Shown: positions 23,038 through 30,490, counted from the first letter of the stretch. The stretch is 40,112 nt of DNA from JAVKSL01 sp050744085 (GCA_050744085.1 JBOGGU010000008.1:1-40112), one strand, 5' to 3'. Translations and numbers: made by a program. Notes: a model not told the origin generated them from the letters alone.

Positions 23038-23558
23038 AGGTACTGGTCGCCGGCGTGGGCAACGTGCTCAGAGCCGACGACGGCTTCGGGGTGGAGGTGG
23101 CACGCGAGCTGGCCACCCTGGAGCTGCCCAGCTGCGTGAGGGTGGTGGAGACCGGGATCGGCGGGATCGCCTTGGTCCAAGAGCTTCAGGACGGCTACGA
23201 CGCGGTGGTCGTGGTTGACGCGGTCGACCACGGTCGGGCTCCTGGGACCGTTATGCTGATCGAGCCCGAGGTGATCGATGTGCACCTCCTCGAGCCAACT
23301 GCCCGCCACGACCTGCTGGCCGACATGCACGTGGCCACCCCGGAGCGGGCGCTGATGCTCGCCAAGGCGCTCGGCGTCCTGCCTCCGAGGGTGCTCCTGG
23401 TCGGCTGCCAGCCGGTCGACGCCGAGGCCATTGGCCAGGCGTTGTCGGCCGCGGTACGAGCCGCGGTGAGCGTGGCGGTCAACGAGATAGTCCGTGAGGT
23501 GAACGAACTGGCGCTCCTGCCGGGCGGCATTGGCGCGTCCGGGCGAGCCCCCCTCTAG
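23034..23558 (+). CDS. [NiFe]-hydrogenase maturation protease (HybD/HycI family)
   Basis: The 174-residue endopeptidase is expected to remove the C-terminal tail of the large subunit after nickel insertion. All family marks are present: VAGVGNVLRADDGFGVEV (6-22, with the acidic Ni-recognising residue at 16), VVVVDAVDHG (D62 as second ligand) and a His in LLADMHVATP as third. LLVGCQPVD is typical of the C-terminal half. ATG 23034 overlaps the upstream stop. It is the canonical counterpart of the degenerate homologue at 21191-21766. Its last 25 residues are Pro/Gly-rich. Confidence 0.94.
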   Translation: MKVLVAGVGNVLRADDGFGVEVARELATLELPSCVRVVETGIGGIALVQELQDGYDAVVVVDAVDHGRAPGTVMLIEPEVIDVHLLEPTARHDLLADMHVATPERALMLAKALGVLPPRVLLVGCQPVDAEAIGQALSAAVRAAVSVAVNEIVREVNELALLPGGIGASGRAPL

Positions 23559-23562
23559 AGGG

Positions 23563-25065
23563 ATGGCCACAGAAGCGGCCGCCGGTGAGCAGCTCCCACA
23601 CGAGCCTGGCGCAGTAGTCCCCGCGCCGCCAGATCCGACCCCTGCACGGCGCAAGCCCGAGGGCCCGGCGATCGGCGCCTCGCCCGTGGAGGCGGCGCCT
23701 GGTGGCTCGCAATCATTGGTGCGGGCGGCCCCGCCCAGGACGCCAGCCGAGATCGCGGGCGCCATCCACGCCATGGAGGAGCGGCTGGCCGCTACCCCGC
23801 GGCGCAGCCATCCCCTCCAGCACGCCACGGCTGCGTACCGGCTCGGACTGGCCTATGCTGAGTCGCCCAACGGGGACCGTTCGCAGAACCTGCGCCGTGC
23901 CATTGCCTGCTACGAGTTGGCTACCGACGTCTTCGACCCACGCTTCGACCCCGTCGAGCACGCGCGAGCCCTCAACGCCGCCGGTGCTGCTCGTCGGGAG
24001 CTGGGCGACCTCCGGGGCGCTGCGGAGCTGTTCGAGCGGGCAGCCGAGCTGTTCGAGGGACGGGACCGTGACACCGAGCTGGCGGCGGGGCTCAACAACC
24101 TTGGCCTGGCCCGGGCCGAGCTCGGCGAGGTCGTGGACGCAATGGCCGCCTACGACCGCGCAGCTGGGACCTTCGACCCGGAGTCCGACGAGGGTCGACG
24201 TGGCCTGGCGCTCACGCTGTACAACCGCGGCCAGGCTTGCGCCTCGTCCGACACTGTCGACGGACTGGCGGATGCTCTCGACGACTATGCCCAGGCTCTA
24301 GGGCACATCGACCCGGCCCAGAACCCCTACCACTACGCGCTGATCCACCAGGGGATCGGGATCGCCGAGCTCGGTCTGGCCGGGCTCCAGCCGGAGCAGC
24401 GCAGCGAGCGACTCGCCAGGGCGGTGACAGCATTCGAGGAGGCGCTTGGCGTGTTCTCCCGCACCGCGTTTCCGTTCCAGCACGCGCTGACCAAGTACAA
24501 CCTGGGATTGGCCTGGTCCGCCATGGGCGCCGAGCTGGAGCTGAGGCTGGCGATGGCCTGCTTCGAGGACGTGGTGTCGGTGCTCGACCCGCGGGTCCAG
24601 CCGGCCCCCTGGCGTCGCGCCTATGCCAGCCTGACCAGGGTCGAGGCCGAGCTGGGTGGGAGGCACCCCGGCTGGACCTTGGCAGACCACTACGTCGCCT
24701 TGCTCGCCGAGGCGACCCCGAGCAAGCGAACCGACCTGCTGCGAGAGCGCCTCGCCAGGCTCCTGGCACTTCCTGATGCATCGCGCGACGCGGCCCTCAT
24801 AGAGATGGATGCCAGCGTGTTCAAGCTGCCCGCGAGCGATGCCAGGGCGGTCGTCGGCTCGGAGCTGAGCGCGGTGATGGAGCTGCCGAACGACGCCCAG
24901 GAGGCGGTGGTCCGCGGGCTCATGGACGTCCGCAACCGGCTGGGGCCCGAGGCAAGGGATGCTGCTGACCTGGTCCTCGATGGCGCAGTCGGGGATGCCC
25001 TCGACGGGCCGCAGCGGATCCTGGTACGGGACTTCATGTACTCGATGGGCTTTGTCCGGCCGTAG
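23563..25065 (+). CDS. TPR-repeat protein of the hydrogenase operon
   Basis: The 500-residue product has about 60 Pro/Ala-rich residues, then tetratricopeptide-like helical pairs (QHATAAYRLGLAYAES, LRRAIACYELATDVFD, ARALNAAGAARRELGDLRGAAELFERAAELFE, AGLNNLGLARAELGEVVDAMAAYDRA, LALTLYNRGQACAS and more). A C-terminal helical domain (about 400-500) ends in VRDFMYSMGFVRP. TPR arrays bind other proteins, so it is probably an assembly scaffold for the subunits or maturation factors. ATG 23563, four bases after the previous stop and with AGAGGG nearby, is preferred over an upstream TTG at 23530. Confidence 0.85.
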   Translation: MATEAAAGEQLPHEPGAVVPAPPDPTPARRKPEGPAIGASPVEAAPGGSQSLVRAAPPRTPAEIAGAIHAMEERLAATPRRSHPLQHATAAYRLGLAYAESPNGDRSQNLRRAIACYELATDVFDPRFDPVEHARALNAAGAARRELGDLRGAAELFERAAELFEGRDRDTELAAGLNNLGLARAELGEVVDAMAAYDRAAGTFDPESDEGRRGLALTLYNRGQACASSDTVDGLADALDDYAQALGHIDPAQNPYHYALIHQGIGIAELGLAGLQPEQRSERLARAVTAFEEALGVFSRTAFPFQHALTKYNLGLAWSAMGAELELRLAMACFEDVVSVLDPRVQPAPWRRAYASLTRVEAELGGRHPGWTLADHYVALLAEATPSKRTDLLRERLARLLALPDASRDAALIEMDASVFKLPASDARAVVGSELSAVMELPNDAQEAVVRGLMDVRNRLGPEARDAADLVLDGAVGDALDGPQRILVRDFMYSMGFVRP

Positions 25066-25089
25066 TGGAGCACTAGCTTGGTGGTTGCG

Positions 25090-25557
25090 ATGGACAGCAG
25101 CGGCGACACGCTTCCTTTGGCGCTGCAGGAGGCGATCGAGGCCTCCAGCGCCTTTGTAAGGGCGGTGGCCTGGGGCGAGCACCTCAGGGTCTGGGAGCTG
25201 CTCGGCGACGAGGGTCGGCGGACCGTGCTGAGGCTGGCGGTGAAGCGCGGCATGGACGAGTCGCTGTCGCTGCGGATCCGAGACGGCCTGGCCACCACAG
25301 TGGAGACGGACCGTTTCCTGGCAGACCTGGTGAACGGTCTGCGCGCTGACCTGGCCGGCACGGATTTGGAGAACCTGTCGTACTGGGCTGACCCGGCAAG
25401 CGCAGGGCCATCCCGGGCCTGGGTGGTGATGATGTCTCCCATGCCCGCGGCCTTGGGGGGAGATGTCCCCGCCGGCTCCCTGGACCTTTCCCTCTCGGAG
25501 CGTGGTTGGCGGGTAGAGCGGATCATCCCTCGGCCCAGCCGCCAGGTGAGCAGCTGA
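25090..25557 (+). CDS. Hydrogenase-operon protein, unknown
   Basis: The product (about 155 residues) is soluble and alpha/beta (DTLPLALQEAIEASSAFVRAVAWGEHLRVWELLG, then LSYWADPASAGPSRAWVVMMSP, SLDLSLSERGWRVERIIP). The helical start, central helices (DGLATTVETDRFLADLVNGLRADL) and terminal beta strands look like an NTF2-like or SnoaL-like cone fold, offered as a guess only. ATG 25090 is chosen; GTG 25081 and TTG 25078 are in frame just upstream. It lies 24 bases after the TPR gene and 5 before the next gene, so it is part of the same transcript. Confidence 0.7.
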   Translation: MDSSGDTLPLALQEAIEASSAFVRAVAWGEHLRVWELLGDEGRRTVLRLAVKRGMDESLSLRIRDGLATTVETDRFLADLVNGLRADLAGTDLENLSYWADPASAGPSRAWVVMMSPMPAALGGDVPAGSLDLSLSERGWRVERIIPRPSRQVSS

Positions 25558-25562
25558 GCTGC

Positions 25563-26450
25563 GTGGCGGGCACGGATCGCCAACCCAGCATGCCGCCGAC
25601 CGGCGACGCCAGCCCTGGATCGCCGACCGGCGACGCGCACCCGGTCCTGGCGGTCACCGGTGAAGCGTTGGCGGGCCCCGAAGGCAGGCCACTGCGGCGC
25701 TATCCAGTGGCAGTGTCCGCCGGGGCGATGGCCCTTGCCTGGGCGCGCCAAGAGGCTGCACCGGAGGGTGCCGCGGTTGTGGCGTCGCACGAGCTCTACC
25801 CCCTGGACCGCTTCGGGCGCCCGTGGACGGTACCCTCCGAAAGCACGCTGGCCTGCGCCATAGTCCTCCGGCCGGCCCTCCCGGCCGTCCTGGCGGACGC
25901 GGTCTGGTTGGCAGGAGGCCTCGTCGCCCTGGAGGGAGCCGAGGCGGCGAGCGGCATGGCGCTGGCCACATGGTGGCCGGACTCCGTGGTGGACCCAGCG
26001 ACCCGACAGGTGGTCTGCGCGGTAAAGGCCGATATCCAGCTCGGTCCAGGCAAGGTCCGCTCTGCGGTGCTGACCATCCGGGCGAACCTGGATCTGCTCG
26101 GCCTGGGCCTGGCGGGGGAGGAGGCGCTCCTCGAGGCGCTCCTCGTCGCTGCCCGGAGCCTGGGGTCCCAGCTGGCCAGCGCCGACCCGCAACCAGGTAC
26201 CGAGCCCGCAGCCGAGCGGGCACCGTTCGACGCAGCCCCAACCCTGCCAGCGGCCGCCAGGTTGGCCGAGCTCTACACCGAGCGATGCGGGCTGATTGGC
26301 GAGCCAGTCAGGGCGACCCTGTTGCCCAAGGGCGAGACCAGGGGTTATGCCCACGTCGTGGACGAGGCCGCAGCTCTTCACATCAAGTCAGCGACTGGGA
26401 TGATCGAGCGGATCTCGATCAACATGGTGCGAGCCCTGGAGGTGATCTGA
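25563..26450 (+). CDS. Biotin-protein-ligase-like protein with degenerate active site
   Basis: The product (about 295 residues) follows the plan of BirA-type ligases. A helix AGAMALAWARQEAAPEGAAVVASHEL leads to DRFGRPW (82-88), where active ligases have GRGRxGRxW. STLACAIVLRPALP matches the next strand. TWWPDSVVD (136-144) stands where KWPNDxxx would bind substrate. A C-terminal SH3-like domain (about 245-295; CGLIGEPVRATLLPKGETRGYAHVVDEAAALHI) matches BirA's last domain. The nucleotide loop Gly/Arg residues and the KWPND Lys and Asn are changed, so normal biotinylation is unlikely. It ends the hydrogenase run and is probably a repurposed ligase fold for maturation. GTG 25563 is favoured; ATG 25590 is possible. 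Confidence 0.7.
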   Translation: MAGTDRQPSMPPTGDASPGSPTGDAHPVLAVTGEALAGPEGRPLRRYPVAVSAGAMALAWARQEAAPEGAAVVASHELYPLDRFGRPWTVPSESTLACAIVLRPALPAVLADAVWLAGGLVALEGAEAASGMALATWWPDSVVDPATRQVVCAVKADIQLGPGKVRSAVLTIRANLDLLGLGLAGEEALLEALLVAARSLGSQLASADPQPGTEPAAERAPFDAAPTLPAAARLAELYTERCGLIGEPVRATLLPKGETRGYAHVVDEAAALHIKSATGMIERISINMVRALEVI

Positions 26451-26509
26451 GCCTGCGTGCCGCCCGACTGCATACCCACCTGACGGTGGCCAGTTGGATG
26501 CGAATAGCC

Positions 26510-26539
26510 TATACTGGGGCGGCCGGGCAAGTTGCCCGG
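26510..26539 (+). promoter_or_regulatory. -10 element and perfect palindrome at the start site
   Basis: TATACT (26510-26515) is followed by CCGGGCAA-G-TTGCCCGG (26523-26539), a perfect 8-bp palindrome that would begin about at the transcription start. It could be a repressor site or a 5' hairpin for the small membrane protein gene at 26566. Confidence 0.5.
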
Positions 26540-26565
26540 TTGGCAGACGAGAGGGGTTCGGGCCC

Positions 26566-26826
26566 ATGATCGGGTGGTACATCGGTGATATCGTGGTGCT
26601 GGTTGCGGTGGTGCCGGTGGTGGTCTTCTTCCTCAACAGGCTCATCCGCCCAGTTCGGGAGATCAAGACCTACGTCGACGACGTACTCGAGAACGGGGTC
26701 GCCCTGACCGCGACCATGGACGAGATCCCAAAGCTTGTCGAGACCCAGGCCCTGACTGCCGTGGCCCTGGAACAGGTCAGCCGCTACGGGGCCGAGATTG
26801 CCCGGATCCTTAACTCGTCCTCTTGA
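26566..26826 (+). CDS. Small single-pass membrane protein (86 residues)
   Basis: One N-terminal membrane helix (about 4-26; GWYIGDIVVLVAVVPVVVFFLNRL) is followed by a cytoplasmic helical tail (RPVREIKTYVDDVLENGVALTATMDEIPKLVETQALTAVALEQVS). Spacing and composition resemble the 89-residue protein at 7871-8140 (GWYxG start, RLI after the helix, acidic tail). GAGAGGGG lies nine bases before ATG 26566. It has its own promoter after the hydrogenase run, and its 3' end overlaps the convergent PadR gene by 43 bases. The function is unknown; a membrane recruitment role near the hydrogenase cannot be excluded. Confidence 0.75.
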   Translation: MIGWYIGDIVVLVAVVPVVVFFLNRLIRPVREIKTYVDDVLENGVALTATMDEIPKLVETQALTAVALEQVSRYGAEIARILNSSS

Positions 26827-27272
26827 CCCAGCCTGCATTCGTGAGCTGGCGAGCCGCGGTCGCGGGGGCCGCTCGCACCCGCCAGCCTTTGGTAGTGAGC
26901 CAGCATCGAGGTCAGTAGCTGGTGGCGGTGACGCACGCAGGCAAGCCCAGCCCGTAGGGCTTCGAGGCCGGCCGGGGTGACGTAGTAGCGGGCAGACGCC
27001 GGCTCGCCCCGAGCGCCAGGCGTACCGGTGGCGGAGGTGATCAGCCCCTCGGCTGTCATGCTCGACAGCGGGTCGTCGATGTCGGCTGTGCCCAGGTCCT
27101 CGCAACCAGCTTGGGCCAGGCTAGCCCTCAGCTGGCGCGGGCCGGCGGGCCCCTCGGCCAGGATCATCAGGATGGCCGTCCGGAGGCATCCCCAGGGCAC
27201 GGCCGCCGCCAGGGTCCCGGCGTGCGAAGGATCACTGACTGGTCTATCGACGGTAGGGCTGACGACTGGCAC
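26784..27272 (-). CDS. PadR-like winged-helix repressor
   Basis: The 162-residue product has a winged-helix core in PadR order: CLRTAILMILAEGPAGPRQLRASLAQAG (helices 1-3), then SSMTAEGLITSATGTPGARGEPASARYYVTPAGLEAL (wing and the Y-x-x-T-x-x-G signature). A C-terminal dimerisation helix (LLTSMLAHYQRLAG) follows. PadR proteins are ligand-responsive repressors that usually control their own gene. GTG 27272 is supported by GAGGAGG five bases upstream. A perfect 10-bp inverted repeat lies across the promoter, the usual sign of autoregulation. The last 25 residues overlap the convergent small membrane gene and are Arg-rich. Confidence 0.8.
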   Translation of the reverse strand: MPVVSPTVDRPVSDPSHAGTLAAAVPWGCLRTAILMILAEGPAGPRQLRASLAQAGCEDLGTADIDDPLSSMTAEGLITSATGTPGARGEPASARYYVTPAGLEALRAGLACVRHRHQLLTSMLAHYQRLAGASGPRDRGSPAHECRLGQEDELRIRAISAP

Positions 27273-27304
27273 TACATCCTCCTCGCTGGACCTGGCAGGG
27301 CTCT

Positions 27305-27343
27305 CAATCGCCTAAGTGTACATGGCATCTAGGCGATTGTCAC
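27305..27343 (-). promoter_or_regulatory. PadR promoter and operator
   Basis: The minus-strand promoter is GTGACA (27338-27343), 17 bases, TACACT (27315-27320). The arms CAATCGCCTA (27305-27314) and TAGGCGATTG (27330-27339) are perfect 10-bp inverted repeats with a 15-base centre. They flank the -10 and reach the -35, which fits repression by the PadR protein. Confidence 0.75.
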
Positions 27344-27457
27344 CGAGGACCCGGGCACCGACTGGCGAGGGGCCGGAGGCGGCGACAACCGACCGCCACG
27401 TCCCGAAAGCCTCCGCGCAAGCACATCTCTCGTACCCCGGCCAGGTCCAGTTCCCGG

Positions 27458-27490
27458 TTTGGACCACTCCTGACTCCCTATTTGGACCAG
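27458..27490. repeat. TTTGGACCA pair with 23-bp spacing
   Basis: TTTGGACCAC (27458-27467) and TTTGGACCAG (27481-27490) lie exactly 23 bases apart. The same motif recurs three times at the same spacing upstream of the DUF4143 gene (38914, 38937, 38960). Confidence 0.75.
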
Positions 27491-27509
27491 TCGGGGCCCT
27501 GCCTGCTGT

Positions 27510-27569
27510 CTGGATAACCCGACACGCACTTTGGTACGGATATCCAGGAACTGCTACTATGTCGGGATA
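27510..27569 (+). promoter_or_regulatory. Promoter and HipB-like half-sites before the XRE gene
   Basis: TTGGTA (27531-27536), 18 bases, TACTAT (27555-27560), then eight bases to ATG 27569, so the message is probably leaderless. CTGGATA (27510-27516) and TATCCAG (27541-27547) form an inverted repeat, and another GGATA lies at 27565-27569. TATCC/GGATA are the half-sites known for E. coli HipB, although the spacing here is wider. Confidence 0.5.
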
Positions 27570-27814
27570 TGTCGACAGATCACGTAGCGCCCGCTCCCTA
27601 CCGCATCTACAGCGCGGCGTCCCTGGGTGACGCCATCCGCCACTACCGGACCGAAGCCGGACTGACCCAGGCACGACTGGCCGAGGCAATCGGCTTGCAG
27701 CGGAGCTATCTGTCCGAGTTGGAGCGCGGCAAGGAGACCGAGCAGCTCAGAAGGATCCTGCGTCTGCTCCGGCACCTGGGCGTCCGGATGACGTTGGACA
27801 AGGCTGACTGGTAG
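27569..27814 (+). CDS. HipB-like XRE-family regulator, orphan
   Basis: The 81-residue product is a helix-turn-helix protein. SLGDAIRHYRTEAGLTQARLAEAIGLQRSYLSELERGKETEQLRRILRLLRHLGVRM matches the Cro/C1 fold and in particular HipB antitoxins, whose C-terminal strand (here RMTLDKADW) inserts into the toxin dimer. No hipA kinase follows: the next 145 bases hold no gene, and dipZ is convergent. It could be a lone regulator, the remnant of a lost hipBA module, or act with a HipA elsewhere. A leaderless promoter and HipB-like half-sites lie upstream. Confidence 0.82.
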   Translation: MSTDHVAPAPYRIYSAASLGDAIRHYRTEAGLTQARLAEAIGLQRSYLSELERGKETEQLRRILRLLRHLGVRMTLDKADW

Positions 27815-27959
27815 TGCAGCAATAGTGGTCGAGGTGCGATCAATCGTTCCTCGAGGGACTGCTCCCCCAAGGCAGAGGCGAGGAGGGCCATCGCCCGCGA
27901 GGTCGTCCCTCGTTGGCGCACCGACAGCCAGCAGGCTGGCGTCGGCGAGTCTCCTTGTG

Positions 27960-29639
27960 CTAGCCGAAGGTGAAGTCGTAGGCCGCTACCCCAGGGGACA
28001 CGTCCAGCTGGAGCAGCCCTTGCTCGGGGGGGCCCGGGGGGGCGCTGAGCAGGGTGTAGAGCCCGGGGACGCCGGACACCTGGACCACCTTGAGCTGTTT
28101 GCCGCCGACCGAAACCGTCACCTTGCCCTGCCCACCGAGGACCAGGTAGACGTCCCTGGCGGTGAACGACAGCCGGATGGCGGCCCGGGCCCCGGCGGTC
28201 GCAGACTGGGGCCCCACCGTCCAGGTCCCCGAAAGAGACAGGTCGTTCGCTGGCAGGCTGGCGGGGAACTTGTACAGCTTCGCCCGGTTGTGGACCACCG
28301 GGACCCCCACGTAGTTGGCCAGCCGGTCATAGCCGAGGTAGCTTTCCGGGGTGGTCGAGTCGGTGGGGGTCCGGTCTGGGACTCCCGTCGGCGCCGGAAG
28401 GTGAGTGGCCCCGTTGGAGCTCAGCAGGGTGCGGATCGCCTGCTCGACCCCGGCGTAGCCGCCCTCGCCGAACGCGGTGTAGCGGATATGGCCGTTCGGC
28501 CCGATCAGGTAGTCGGCGGGCCAGTACTGGTTGCCGTATGCGTTCCAGGTGCCGTAGCTGTTGTCGATGGCCACCGGGTAGTGGACGCCGAGGCGGGCCG
28601 CGGCGGCAGCGACGTTGGAGACCACGTGCTCGAAGGCGAACTCCGGCGTGTGCACGCCCACCACCACCAGGCCGTCCGCCTTGTAGTCGCTGTACCAGGC
28701 CTCGACGTGGGGCAGGGCCCGCTGGCAGTTGATGCAGGAGTAGGTCCAGAAGTCGACCAGCACCACCTTGCCGCGGAGCTGGGCCAGGCTCAGGGGCTTA
28801 CCCCCGGGCGTGTTTAGCCAGGTGGTGATCCCGGTGAAGGCGGGAGCCGGGCCCAGGTCGGGCAGGGATGGGTCCTTGCTGACCGACGTGTCGGAGAAGG
28901 ACTTGGTCTTCGAACCAGTGATGCTGTGGAGCTGGCGGGTAACTGCTGAGCCGGTCTCCACGTGGTTCTCCAGGGCGCTGGTGTAGCCGGGCAGCGCGGT
29001 CTGCAGCCCCGCGGTGAGGTTCAGGGCGATTGCCAGCCCGGTCAGCGAGAGAATCGCCCCCCCCACCCTGCGCACCACCAGGGCATGCGCCCGGAATGCC
29101 TTGACGCCGACCGCCGCCTCTTGGCTGAGCACCGCCAGGACCAGCAGGGGGATGGCTGCGCCGATGGCGTAGGCCACGGTCAGAAGGACCGAGCCGATCC
29201 CCACGTGGTGGGTGGCCGCCACCACCGAGATTGCCGCCAGCACCGGCCCCGCGCAGGGCACGAACACCAGCCCCAGGCTCACCCCCAGCAGGAACCCGCT
29301 CTTGGTGTGCGACTGGCGCCGGGCTCCCAGGCGGGCGAAGGGGCGTTCCAGGAGTTCGCCCACCTTGGGCACCATCAGCCCGATGCCGAGGGCGATCAGC
29401 ACCGCGATGCCGGCGTCGCGCAGCAGGTCCTGGGGCAGGTGCGCCAGGCTGAGCAGGCTCCCCCCCACCAGGGTGAACACGCTGAAGCTCACCACCAGCC
29501 CGGCGATCACCAGATACGGCCTCCACCGGCTGCGCCCGGTGGCCCCGCCAGCGACGATGACCGGCACGACCGGCAGTATGCAGGGCGAGATCCCGGTGAT
29601 CAGCCCACCCACGAACCCCACCCCCAGCAGGAGGATCAA
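27960..29639 (-). CDS. dipZ: DipZ: CcdA-like membrane domain fused to thioredoxin-like domain
   Basis: The product moves reducing power across the membrane. The N-terminal half is a CcdA/DsbD-type domain with six helices and paired Cys in GGLITGISPCILPVVPV and LVFVPCAGPVLA. An exported TlpA-like thioredoxin domain has the motif CINCQRALPHVEAWY (CxxC). The C-terminal beta-sandwich is also found in mycobacterial DipZ (ARDVYLVLGGQGKVTV, ending AAYDFTFG). Length and order match mycobacterial DipZ throughout. The start is uncertain: the frame is open to ATG 29864 and includes GTG 29735, but family similarity begins at about TTG 29639. No good ribosome binding site is visible, so the 5' end may have been altered. 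A partial copy lies at 39800-39917. Confidence 0.92.
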   Translation of the reverse strand: MILLLGVGFVGGLITGISPCILPVVPVIVAGGATGRSRWRPYLVIAGLVVSFSVFTLVGGSLLSLAHLPQDLLRDAGIAVLIALGIGLMVPKVGELLERPFARLGARRQSHTKSGFLLGVSLGLVFVPCAGPVLAAISVVAATHHVGIGSVLLTVAYAIGAAIPLLVLAVLSQEAAVGVKAFRAHALVVRRVGGAILSLTGLAIALNLTAGLQTALPGYTSALENHVETGSAVTRQLHSITGSKTKSFSDTSVSKDPSLPDLGPAPAFTGITTWLNTPGGKPLSLAQLRGKVVLVDFWTYSCINCQRALPHVEAWYSDYKADGLVVVGVHTPEFAFEHVVSNVAAAAARLGVHYPVAIDNSYGTWNAYGNQYWPADYLIGPNGHIRYTAFGEGGYAGVEQAIRTLLSSNGATHLPAPTGVPDRTPTDSTTPESYLGYDRLANYVGVPVVHNRAKLYKFPASLPANDLSLSGTWTVGPQSATAGARAAIRLSFTARDVYLVLGGQGKVTVSVGGKQLKVVQVSGVPGLYTLLSAPPGPPEQGLLQLDVSPGVAAYDFTFG

Positions 29640-29873
29640 GCTGAGACCGCTTGCATCAACCGCTGGAGGTGAGTGGGCACGGGGTCGGAAGGCTAGGAAT
29701 ATGCAATTGTCTGCCTTCGACCCGCTCCCACTCACCCTGGTACGGCCCGCCAGCCTGGGCCAAGCTGGGTGCGATGCACATAGACAGAGGGTACATCTGC
29801 CAACTCGGCACCAGGGCAGCGGGCCGGTGAGTGCCAGTCTGGCGTCGGCGAGGTTCCAAGACATCGGACATGG

Positions 29874-30254
29874 TCAAACCGTGCGGATGGAAAGACCAGG
29901 AGCCAGTCGGCGAAGATCGTCGGGGTCGGAGGTGACCGCCGCCTGGTTGTGCTCCCGGGCGCAGATGACCACGCTGGCATCGACCACGTCCGTGGTCCCG
30001 CAACGACCCAGCAGCACCCCGACTGCTCGGGCCGTGGGTTCGTCCAAAACCACGACGTTGGTCTGCGGGTTCGACAACAAGCGGGCCAGCCGGGCTTGGC
30101 GGCGACCATCTCGCCATGCCTGGCCCACCACCCCAGCCGGCACGTTCAGGCGAGCCTCTGGGTCCTCGGCAATCCTGGCGAGCAGGGCGATCATCCGGTG
30201 TTCGCCTCGCTCTGCGGCGATCAGTGCCCCGGCATCGAGGGTCGCTCCTCTCAC
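29874..30254 (-). CDS. VapC-like PIN-domain ribonuclease toxin
   Basis: The 126-residue product has a PIN domain with acidic residues at the expected places (D7 in TLDAGALIAAE, D89/D92 in TTDVVDASVV, D110 in TSDPDDLRRL) and the core LIAAERG...AARLNVPAGVVGQAWRDG. Such toxins cleave tRNA or rRNA when their antitoxin is lost. GTG 30254 overlaps the antitoxin stop (GTGA), the usual arrangement. It lies beside the 5' side of dipZ. The module looks complete and is probably functional. Confidence 0.88.
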   Translation of the reverse strand: MRGATLDAGALIAAERGEHRMIALLARIAEDPEARLNVPAGVVGQAWRDGRRQARLARLLSNPQTNVVVLDEPTARAVGVLLGRCGTTDVVDASVVICAREHNQAAVTSDPDDLRRLAPGLSIRTV

Positions 30255-30490
30255 CGCGAATAGCCGAGCACCTCGTCAGCCCACGTGAAGTCCTCGGCGG
30301 CGGGGGCCCCGTGTGAGCCAATGAGCTCGGCGACCAGTTCGGTTAGCGACGTGTCGCGCTCGACCCGTGAGAGCGCCCCGGATACGTAGGCAGATACGCT
30401 GGTAGCACGGCCCTCGGCGACGGCTTGGCGCGCAGCGTCGATCTGGCTCTGCGGGAGTGATACTGCGATCTTTCCGATGGTGTTGGTCAT
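30251..30490 (-). CDS. VapB-like ribbon-helix-helix antitoxin
   Basis: The 79-residue product has an N-terminal ribbon-helix-helix (KIAVSLPQSQIDAARQAVAEGRATSVSAYVSGAL) for DNA binding and a C-terminal acidic/aromatic tail (GAPAAEDFTWADEVLGY) that would clamp the toxin. ATG 30490 is preferred over a TTG two codons upstream. A -10 (TATGAT, 30497-30502 on the minus strand) ends six bases before it, so the message is probably leaderless. It overlaps the toxin gene by four bases. Autoregulation by the complex is expected for such pairs. Confidence 0.85.
   Translation of the reverse strand: MTNTIGKIAVSLPQSQIDAARQAVAEGRATSVSAYVSGALSRVERDTSLTELVAELIGSHGAPAAEDFTWADEVLGYSR

Noticed and set aside
24690..26381. 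Long leftward open frame (563 codons) antisense to the TPR, unknown and ligase-like genes
   Set aside because: It has no ribosome binding site and low-complexity Arg/Ser/Ala content, and it crosses three better-supported rightward genes with tight spacing.
27825..28817. Rightward frame after the HipB-like gene that could have been a HipA
   Set aside because: It is antisense to dipZ from 27960 on and shows no HipA kinase motifs.
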